In this document: in pieces, positions 10,601-16,082 of the stretch
Layout of the letters: each line of letters starts with the position of its first letter
Position numbering within the stretch: the first letter of the stretch is position 1
Assembly: GCA_002421005.1 (NCBI GenBank)
Contig: DIJC01000023.1
Coordinates: forward strand, 102,896-138,964
Length of the DNA: 36,069 nt
Source of the DNA: Enterobacteriaceae bacterium UBA5654
Lineage (GTDB): Bacteria > Pseudomonadota > Gammaproteobacteria > Enterobacterales > Enterobacteriaceae
Reading direction: 5' to 3'
The notes under the pieces: generated by a model
Told to the model about the DNA's origin: nothing
The model's database searches: none
The model's input: the letters and a program-made list of their open reading frames with translations, nothing else
Translations under genes and position numbers: made by a program

Positions 10601-10819
10601 AAAATAACTAAACCACCATTCACCATTCAGGGAGATTTCTGCCGGGGATAGGTGTTCATTGCGTGCGGCATTCTCGCAGGGCCAGCCGTGTAATGGCGTA
10701 TGGGCTTTGAGTCGGTTGATTGCATTAACTGACTGATTTTGCCAGTCATTTCTCGCGATAATATCGGCCAGCGTTGCAGAGTGGGAAGGCTGTTGAACAG
10801 GTTTCATCATCTTATTCAT
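7700..10819 (-). CDS. lacZ: LacZ-type beta-galactosidase (GH2)
   Basis: This 1039-residue enzyme hydrolyses terminal beta-galactosides in the cytoplasm and is full length compared with E. coli LacZ (1024). The acid/base Glu468 lies in WSLGNESG and the nucleophile Glu543 in LCEYAHAMGNSLG. Other LacZ active-site elements are present: EDQDMWR (about 208-214), FIWDWADQ, NDRQFCMNGLVF, and the C-terminal MGVGGDDSW that supplies the substrate-stacking Trp. It is the first gene of the leftward ABC/mannosidase cassette, not part of a lacIZY arrangement, so a second lacZ may exist elsewhere. The start is uncertain: the first ATG has only a weak ACGGA upstream, and further ATG codons occur at positions 4 and 5. 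The symbol denotes family membership, not orthology with the lac operon gene. Confidence 0.93.
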   Translation of the reverse strand: MNKMMKPVQQPSHSATLADIIARNDWQNQSVNAINRLKAHTPLHGWPCENAARNEHLSPAEISLNGEWWFSYFSCPENVPETWLTETLPNAKSLNVPSTWQTEGYDTPIYTNIRYPIPVNPPEVPHENPTGCYSRDFIIPDDWQNTGQTRIIFGGVDSAFHLWCNGRWIGYSQDSRLPAEFDLSDALHPGNNRLCVLVFRWSAGTYLEDQDMWRMSGIFRPVTLLHLPTQSIADYAIETALDDAFRRGTLSATVILHHVPAACGYRVKTTLWREDEEIACATKDAGAGHEGYAERLQIALTIDNPLLWSAEQPWLYRLVISLLDENDRLLVSEACDVGFRTIVVQDDLLQVNGKPVLIRGVNRHEHHPLTGHAITPEDMLEDILLMKQNNFNAVRCSHYPNQPQWYALCSRYGLYVIDEANIETHGMDPVDRLSDDPLWLAAYAGRVTRMVLCNRNHPSIIIWSLGNESGFGASHTALYNWVKQQDPTRPVQYEGGGADTRATDIICPMYARVDTTLEENPPKWAIKKWLSLPGENRPLILCEYAHAMGNSLGNIADYWRAFREYPRLQGGFIWDWADQCLTRYDDEGNPWWAYGGDFGDTPNDRQFCMNGLVFPDRTPHPSLIEAKYHQQFFQFQLISTRPLTIAVTSEYLFRASDNERLYWAIEARGDVRQQGTLPLLLAPGETRQIVLCATGFDAQPGDDMVWLNISVEHIAPTAWAEAGHCCAREQWSLPTPLPALQGTELIAAPELCATDRYYQIAWQNQQWQICRHSGALTQWRVDGEPQFLEPLVDQFMRAPLDNDVGSGDPACMNMNVWDGRWKAAGLYDLAHHCHSCTADTTHSGVVVNSLHAYYLPTDGDRHQPMIISQWTMTIDHAGQLQVAIDVKRDMTLPPLPRIGAVCQLVANDSPVTWLGRGPHENYPDRKSSAHFSRWTLPLSAMTTPYISPSENGLRCDTRALLWHDWQVTGRFHFSLSPYGRRQLMTTSHWHQMQQEKGVWLTLDGFHMGVGGDDSWTMSVHPEYLLQEPEYHWSFTLAHR

Positions 10820-11240
10820 CGAATCCGTTAAGTTATATCTTAATTAAGAGTCACTACAAGTATTGATAAGCATGACTACAAAACATTGCTCACCGGACAC
10901 GGGATGAATATGTACTCTTGCGGCTATTTCATTGACAGCGATTTATCCGCGAAAGCGCATGTCAGTCACAAACTAATAATTATTAATTTTATTAGTTGCG
11001 CATGGCTGCGCAGAGAGGTATATAATGGAACGTTTTTTTTGACTGGATTTTACGATCGCCAAAGAAGGTATCGCTGATAATATAGTTATAATATATATCA
11101 GTGACCAGCTACAGAGTTATTTATTTGTAAAAATAAAACGCGAAATTTAATATCGCGATATTGGGTGAATGATGGCGTTTAAAATAATGTGTTTTTACCT
11201 CAGTCAGACAGCGCGCCCCGGCGCTGTCTGAAAGGAAAGG
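10820..11240. promoter_or_regulatory. AT-rich intergenic region with inverted repeats upstream of lacZ
   Basis: This 421-base gap separates two leftward genes and is far more AT-rich than its neighbours. An inverted repeat with 9-base arms (AACTAATAA at 10971-10979, TTATTAGTT at 10989-10997, spacer 9) looks like an operator. It is followed at once by TGCGCA-TGGC-TGCGCA (10997-11012). A 14-base palindrome AATATCGCGATATT lies at 11149-11162. On the minus strand a possible promoter, TTGTAG-16-TATAAC, lies close to the beta-galactosidase start, but it would leave almost no leader. No open reading frame here is convincing. The region probably holds the promoter and regulator site of the six-gene cassette. 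Confidence 0.5.
11205..11230 (-). terminator. Hairpin downstream of ascB
   Basis: A perfect 10-base stem (CAGACAGCGC at 11205-11214 with GCGCTGTCTG at 11221-11230) and a 6-base loop lie 10 bases beyond the ascB stop codon. It probably ends the ascFB transcript, but on the minus strand it is followed by ACTGAGGTAAAAAC rather than a run of T. Termination may therefore be partial, or the hairpin may serve as a 3' stabiliser. Confidence 0.55.
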
Positions 11241-12662
11241 TTAATCCAGATCCGCCCCGTTACTGGCAATCACTTTCTTGTACCACCAGAACGATTTTTT
11301 TCGTTTACGATCCAGCGTGCCGTGGCCCGCGTCATCGCGGTCAACGTACACAAAGCCGTAACGCTTGCTCATCTCGCCGGTTGAGGCCGCTACCAGGTCA
11401 ATACAGCCCCAGGTGGTGTAGCCGATCACCGGAATACCGTCGGCAATCGCTTCGCCCATCGCGCGGATGTGCTCACGCAGATAGCTGATGCGATAGTCAT
11501 CGTTGATTTCTCCGTCGGCGTTGATTTCGTCATGCGCGCCGAGGCCGTTCTCAACCAGAAACAGCGGCTTCTGATAGCGGTCATACATCATATTCATGGT
11601 AATGCGCAGGCCCAGCGGGTCGATTCCCCAGCCCCATTCGCTGACCTGAATATGCGGATTACGCAGCGATTTAACGATATTCGCGGCATTGGTGTTTTGC
11701 GCGTTCATGTCTGCGGAGGCGCAGCGCGAGGCGTAATAGCTGAAGGAGACGAAATCGACAGTATTTTTCAGCAGTTCGTCATCGCCGACATCTTTTACAA
11801 TGGTGATGCCTTTTTCACGGAACGTGCGGGCGGCGTAGGCCGGATACGCGCCGCGCGCCTGAACGTCGATGAAAAACAGGTTTTCCCGATCTTTTTGCAG
11901 CGCCATCCACACATCTTCCGGCTTGCAGGAGTAAGGATAAAAATTACCGCCCGCCAGCATACAGCCGACCTGATTCTGCGGGTTCACCTCATGGGCGATT
12001 TTGGTAGCCAGCGCGCTCGCCACCAGCTCGTGATGCGCGGCCTGATATTTCACCTGCTCCTGATTTTCACCCTCTTCAAACACCAGACCCGCGCCGGAGA
12101 AGGGGCTGTGCAGCATGATGTTAATTTCATTAAAGGTCAGCCAGTATTTCACCAGACCGTCAAAGGCTTCAAAACAGGTCCGCGCATAGCGGGCAAAAAA
12201 CTCAACCATTTTGCGGTTGCGCCACGATCCGTATTCCGTCACCAGATGCATCGGCACATCGAAATGGCACAGCGTCACCAGCGGCTCAATATTGTACTTT
12301 TTGCACTCGGCAAATACCGCGCGATAAAACGCGATGCCTTCTTCATTCGGTAAGGGTTCATCGCCGTTCGGGTAGAGGCGGCTCCAGGCAATGGAGGTGC
12401 GAAAGACGGTAAAGCCCATCTCCGCCATCAGCGCGATGTCTTCTTTATAGCGATGATAAAAATCAATCGCCTCGTGGCTCGGATAGTATTCATCGTCGCG
12501 CAGGGAAAAGCGTTTTTGCTGGCCCAGCTTGACCGCCAGGCGGTTTGCGCCGTGCGGGATCATATCGACGGTGGTCAACCCTTTACCGCCTTCCAGATAC
12601 GCGCCTTCAGACTGATTAGCGGCAAGCGCGCCGCCCCATAAAAAAGTGTCCGGGAATTTCAT
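11241..12662 (-). CDS. ascB: 6-phospho-beta-glucosidase AscB (GH1)
   Basis: AscB hydrolyses phosphorylated aryl-beta-glucosides such as arbutin, salicin or cellobiose phosphates delivered by AscF, giving glucose 6-phosphate and the aglycone. The 473 residues match E. coli AscB (about 474). The N-terminus FPDTFLWGGALAANQSEGAY is the GH1 opening. Glu179 in LTFNEIN is the acid/base and Glu371 in LVENGLG is the nucleophile. The start codon overlaps the ascF stop by four bases (ATGA), so the two genes are translationally coupled. In E. coli the gene downstream of ascB is hycI; here the sugar ABC cassette follows instead. Confidence 0.96.
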   Translation of the reverse strand: MKFPDTFLWGGALAANQSEGAYLEGGKGLTTVDMIPHGANRLAVKLGQQKRFSLRDDEYYPSHEAIDFYHRYKEDIALMAEMGFTVFRTSIAWSRLYPNGDEPLPNEEGIAFYRAVFAECKKYNIEPLVTLCHFDVPMHLVTEYGSWRNRKMVEFFARYARTCFEAFDGLVKYWLTFNEINIMLHSPFSGAGLVFEEGENQEQVKYQAAHHELVASALATKIAHEVNPQNQVGCMLAGGNFYPYSCKPEDVWMALQKDRENLFFIDVQARGAYPAYAARTFREKGITIVKDVGDDELLKNTVDFVSFSYYASRCASADMNAQNTNAANIVKSLRNPHIQVSEWGWGIDPLGLRITMNMMYDRYQKPLFLVENGLGAHDEINADGEINDDYRISYLREHIRAMGEAIADGIPVIGYTTWGCIDLVAASTGEMSKRYGFVYVDRDDAGHGTLDRKRKKSFWWYKKVIASNGADLD

Positions 12663-14107
12663 GCAGTACCTCGTTCAGTATCCATGTGTTTGACTGGCTC
12701 CGCCTCTGTGCGGCGCGCTTCTTCAACCGGAATATCCTCAAAGCCCAGCATCAGGGTGAGGATAAATGACAGCACCACCGCCAGCGCCATGACGCCGAAT
12801 ACCCAGAAAATGGTCATTGGCCGGGCCGGGTCGAAAAACTGGACGCTGGTGAACAGGCCGGGAGCGGCCATCGAATGGCTGGCCAGCCCGGCGATGCCCG
12901 CTACCGCGCCGCAGACAAAGCCGCTGATCAGGCTGGCAATCAGCGGACGCTTAAGGCGTACCGCCACGCCGTACAGCGCCGGTTCAGAAATGCCCGCCAT
13001 AATCGCCGAGGCGGCCGCGGCCAGCGCTGTCTGGCGCAGTTCCGGGTTTTTAGTCTTCCATGCCACCGCCAGCGACGAGCCGCCAAGCGACAGGTTTGCG
13101 CCAATTTCTGACGGCATGACCATGCCTTCTTTACCCGTTTCGGCGATGGTCTGAATGATGGTCGGGGTAAACACACGGTGCATCCCGGTCATCACCAGTA
13201 GCGGCCACAGCGCGCCCATAATCGCCACCGACAGCCAGCCCAGATAGCCATGAATAGTGTAAACCAGCGCGGAGATGCCGCTACCGATCCAGATACCAAT
13301 CGGGCCAATCAGCAGGATCGCCAGCGGGGCGGCAATCAGGACGATCAGCATTGGCTTCAGGAAGTTTTTTGTCACCGCTGGCGTGATGCGATCCACCCAG
13401 CGTTCGATATACGACAGGCACCAGGTCATCACCAGCGCCGGGATCACCGTATAGGTATATTTCACCGCCGTCACCGGGATCAGCGCAAATTCCACCTGTT
13501 CCCCCTGCGCGGCCTTCGCCATTAACTCGATAAACGCCGGGTGAACCAGCACGCCCGCGATGGCAATCGCCAGGGAAAGATTGGTTTTGAATTTGAGTGC
13601 CGCAGAGGCGGCGACCATCAGCGGCAGGAAGAAGAATGCGCCGTCGCCAATGACCGTCAGAATACTAAGCGTGGGCGAGCCTTTACTCAGCACGCCGGTC
13701 ATTTCGAGGATCATCGCCAGCAGCTTGACCATTGAACCGCCGATGATCGCCGGGATCAGCGGCGACATGGTGCCGATCAGCGCGTCGAGAATGCCCGCGC
13801 CGATGCGCTTAAGCGTCAGCGGCTGCTTGCCCGTCGGCTCCACCGGCTGCATGTTTTCCGGCAGCAGGCTCACCACTTCGCGATATGCCTGAGAAACGGT
13901 ATTGCCAATAATCACCTGACACTGCGCGTCGTTGCGCACCACACCGAGCACGCCGCTGACGCTTTTCAGGGTCGCGCTGTCAATCAGGCTGTCGTCTTTT
14001 ACTACAAAGCGCAGGCGGGTCATGCAGTGGGTCACTGCGGCAATGTTATCCGCTCCGCCCAGCGCGGAGACCACGGAGTGGGCCAGCGGGGCATAGTTCT
14101 TTGCCAT
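12659..14107 (-). CDS. ascF: PTS beta-glucoside EIIBC component AscF
   Basis: AscF imports and phosphorylates beta-glucosides through the phosphotransferase system. The N-terminal EIIB domain carries the phosphorylated Cys28 in VTHCMTRLRF. The rest is the EIIC membrane domain, very close to E. coli AscF over long stretches such as GIGIWIGSG and GMHRVFTPTIIQT. There is no EIIA domain, so it must borrow one, probably the glucose-type EIIA. I chose the ATG at 14107 (482 residues, starting MAKNYAPLAHS) because it matches the E. coli start and has CAGGAT upstream. The longer frame to 14131 would begin with TTG. The gene is divergent from ascG and shares its control region. Confidence 0.95.
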   Translation of the reverse strand: MAKNYAPLAHSVVSALGGADNIAAVTHCMTRLRFVVKDDSLIDSATLKSVSGVLGVVRNDAQCQVIIGNTVSQAYREVVSLLPENMQPVEPTGKQPLTLKRIGAGILDALIGTMSPLIPAIIGGSMVKLLAMILEMTGVLSKGSPTLSILTVIGDGAFFFLPLMVAASAALKFKTNLSLAIAIAGVLVHPAFIELMAKAAQGEQVEFALIPVTAVKYTYTVIPALVMTWCLSYIERWVDRITPAVTKNFLKPMLIVLIAAPLAILLIGPIGIWIGSGISALVYTIHGYLGWLSVAIMGALWPLLVMTGMHRVFTPTIIQTIAETGKEGMVMPSEIGANLSLGGSSLAVAWKTKNPELRQTALAAAASAIMAGISEPALYGVAVRLKRPLIASLISGFVCGAVAGIAGLASHSMAAPGLFTSVQFFDPARPMTIFWVFGVMALAVVLSFILTLMLGFEDIPVEEARRTEAEPVKHMDTERGTA

Positions 14108-14174
14108 CGGATCTGTATCCTGTTTTATCAATAAATAAATTCATCAGCGCGATGCATTGATGAAACTTTGTATA

Positions 14175-14188
14175 GGAAACCGGTTTCA
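14175..14188. promoter_or_regulatory. AscG operator
   Basis: GGAAACCGGTTTCA is a near-perfect palindrome matching the LacI-family AscG operator (TGAAACCGGTTTCA as I recall it for E. coli). On the minus strand it directly abuts a TATACA -10 element (14169-14174), so AscG bound here would block ascF transcription. A TGAAAC half-site lies at 14161-14166. Confidence 0.75.
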
Positions 14189-14244
14189 CAAAAGAATGAT
14201 GAGTTTGAAGCTGGTGGGCAAGATCTAAATTTTTGCGTATTCAG

Positions 14245-14266
14245 AATCGTGATTCAGATCACTTTG
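14245..14266. promoter_or_regulatory. CRP-like site in ascF-ascG region
   Basis: GTGATTCAGATCAC at 14249-14262 is a good two-fold symmetric core of a CRP site (GTGA-N6-TCAC). Its centre lies about 93 bases upstream of the likely ascF start, a distance known for class I CRP activation. This fits catabolite control of beta-glucoside use. Confidence 0.6.
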
Positions 14267-14351
14267 CTTCCCGGCGCGGGCGCAACAGAATGCTGTAAAA
14301 GCGCAGGGGCTGAAGTACACTGCTGCTCATCAGGTTCAGAGGATGAAAAAC

Positions 14352-15365
14352 ATGGCAACGATGCTGGAGGTAGCGAAGCGAGCGGGCGTGTCGAAGGCCA
14401 CGGTTTCGCGGGTGCTGTCGGGTAATGGCTACGTGAGCCAGGAAACGAAAGAGCGCGTGTACCAGGCGATCGAAGAGAGCGGCTACCGCCTTAATTTACT
14501 GGCGCGCAATCTGGCGACCAAATCCACCCAGACGCTGGGGCTGGTGGTCACCAATACCCTTTATCACGGCGTCTATTTTAGCGAATTGCTGTTTCACGCA
14601 GCGCGGATGACCGAAGACAAGGGGCGCAGGCTGATCCTCGCCGACGGCAAGCACAGCGCCCAGGACGAGCGGGAAGCCATAGAGTATTTGCTCGATCTGC
14701 GCTGTGACGCGATTATTATCTACCCGCGTTTTCTGAGCGTCGAAGAAATGGACGCAATTATAGAGAGTCATTCGCAGCCGATTATGGTGATTAACCGCCG
14801 TCTGCGGCGCAACACCAGCCACTGCGTCTGGTCCGATCAAAAAGCCTCCAGCGTCAGCGCCGTGGCGCAGCTTCTCGACCTCGGCCATCGCGATATCGCG
14901 TTCATTACCGGCTCGCTGGATTCGCCCACGGGCATTGAACGTCTGGCGGGATATAAAGAGGCGCTGGCGCAGCGCCGCATCCCGGTGCGCGAAGAACTGA
15001 TTGTGGAAGGGAAATGGACCCCGGCATCCGGCGCAGCGGGGGTGGAAACGCTCGTTGCCCGCAGTGTGCCGTTCTCGGCGCTGGTCGCCAGCAATGACGA
15101 CATGGCGACCGGGGCCATGAAGCAGCTCCATCAGCATGGCCTTCGCGTTCCGCATCAGGTTTCCGTGCTGGGATTCGATGACTCCGCGCTGGCTCCGTGG
15201 CTGATCCCCGCGCTTTCCAGCGTAAAAGTTCCGGTGACGGAGATGATTAAAGAAACCATCAGCCGCCTGATTTTTATGCTCGACGGCGGCGAATTTAACT
15301 ACCAGCAAACCTTTCCCGGCGAGCTTATCATTCGCGACTCCATCACCCGGGGTCCGCACGGCTGA
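14352..15365 (+). CDS. ascG: LacI-family repressor AscG
   Basis: AscG represses ascFB. The N-terminal helix-turn-helix reads TMLEVAKRAGVSKATVSRVL, followed by the hinge and a periplasmic-binding-protein-like effector domain up to the C-terminus. The ATG at 14352 (337 residues) is preferred over 14343, because AGAGGA is 8 bases before the former and directly abuts the latter. Residue-level similarity to E. coli AscG is high across the whole length. It is transcribed divergently from its targets. In E. coli this gene is disrupted in some strains; here it is intact, so the asc system may be properly inducible. Confidence 0.95.
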   Translation: MATMLEVAKRAGVSKATVSRVLSGNGYVSQETKERVYQAIEESGYRLNLLARNLATKSTQTLGLVVTNTLYHGVYFSELLFHAARMTEDKGRRLILADGKHSAQDEREAIEYLLDLRCDAIIIYPRFLSVEEMDAIIESHSQPIMVINRRLRRNTSHCVWSDQKASSVSAVAQLLDLGHRDIAFITGSLDSPTGIERLAGYKEALAQRRIPVREELIVEGKWTPASGAAGVETLVARSVPFSALVASNDDMATGAMKQLHQHGLRVPHQVSVLGFDDSALAPWLIPALSSVKVPVTEMIKETISRLIFMLDGGEFNYQQTFPGELIIRDSITRGPHG

Positions 15366-15374
15366 TCCTCGTCA

Positions 15375-15404
15375 GCTGTCATCGTCACTTCTGTCGATGA
15401 CAGC
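15375..15404 (+). terminator. Inverted repeat downstream of ascG, upstream of hydN
   Basis: The arms GCTGTCATCG (15375-15384) and CGATGACAGC (15395-15404) form a perfect 10-base stem with a 10-base loop, followed by CGTCTCGTTTTTAAA. This is a plausible ascG terminator. It lies 45-75 bases upstream of the sigma-54 promoter of hydN, so it could instead be an upstream activator site, for example for FhlA. The sequence cannot separate the two roles. Confidence 0.55.
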
Positions 15405-15446
15405 CGTCTCGTTTTTAAATTCCTTTATATATCAACGCAGTAATAG

Positions 15447-15463
15447 TTGGCGCGGATTATGCA
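15447..15463 (+). promoter_or_regulatory. Sigma-54 promoter of hydN-fdhF-hypF
   Basis: TTGGCGCGGATTATGCA carries the invariant GG (15449-15450) and GC (15461-15462) with exactly 10 bases between them, matching the -24/-12 consensus TGGCACG-N4-TTGCA. In E. coli hydN-hypF is known to be transcribed from an RpoN promoter activated by FhlA and formate. Transcription should start about 12 bases downstream, shortly before the hydN ribosome binding site. Confidence 0.75.
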
Positions 15464-15500
15464 TACTCCTGCGCGTTATCCGCCATTACTGGAGAGTTTG

Positions 15501-16046
15501 ATGAACCGTTTCATCATTGCTGACGCGAGCAAATGCATTGGTTGTCGCACCTGCGAGGTGGCCTGTGCCGTGTCCCATCAGCAGGATCAGGACTGCGCGT
15601 CGCTGACGCCGCAAAACTTCCTGCCGCGTATTCACGTGATTAAAGGGGTGAATGTTTCAACCGCGACGCTGTGCCGTCAGTGCGAAGATGCGCCCTGCGC
15701 CAACGTCTGCCCGAACGGCGCAATCAGCCGTGATAACGGCTTTGTGCATGTGATGCAGGAACGCTGCATCGGCTGTAAAACCTGCGTGGTTGCCTGCCCT
15801 TACGGCGCAATGGAAGTCGTGATGCGCCCGGTGATCCGCAACAGCGGCAGCGCGCTGAACGTGCGCGCCGAGAAAGCCGAAGCGAATAAGTGCGATCTCT
15901 GCCACCACCGCGAAGAGGGTCCGGCGTGCATGGCCGCCTGTCCGACTCACGCGCTGGTGTGCGTTGACCGTAACAAACTTGAGCAGTTAAGCGCCGAAAA
16001 ACGCCGTCGCACGGCGCTGGACGCGGCAACTTCCCTGATATTTTAA
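15501..16046 (+). CDS. hydN: 4Fe-4S electron transfer protein HydN
   Basis: HydN is a small ferredoxin-like protein linked to formate dehydrogenase H activity. The chosen start gives 181 residues beginning MNRFIIADASKCIGCRTCE, as in E. coli HydN, with GGAGAG 5 bases upstream; the frame extends further to 15447 without support. Four cysteine clusters are visible: CIGCRTCEVAC, CRQCEDAPCANVC, CIGCKTCVVAC, and CDLC...GPACMAAC. The C-terminus (DAATSLIF after RRRTAL) is a few residues longer than the E. coli protein. fdhF follows 36 bases later, so HydN and FdhF are probably made together and may exchange electrons directly. Confidence 0.95.
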   Translation: MNRFIIADASKCIGCRTCEVACAVSHQQDQDCASLTPQNFLPRIHVIKGVNVSTATLCRQCEDAPCANVCPNGAISRDNGFVHVMQERCIGCKTCVVACPYGAMEVVMRPVIRNSGSALNVRAEKAEANKCDLCHHREEGPACMAACPTHALVCVDRNKLEQLSAEKRRRTALDAATSLIF

Positions 16047-16082
16047 ATTTCATCCCTTTCACTTTTAACAGGTCTGTTACTG

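Noticed and set aside
10960..10982. CRP site before lacZ (GTGACTGACATGCGC on the minus strand).
   Set aside because: Only one half-site matches the consensus; the other half is poor.
10886..11077. 63-codon frame on the plus strand in the lacZ-ascB gap.
   Set aside because: There is no ribosome binding site, no recognisable domain, and an AT-rich context where such frames occur by chance; it overlaps the operator-like repeats.
14496..15359. 287-codon open frame on the minus strand.
   Set aside because: It is antisense to ascG, which is clearly the real gene.
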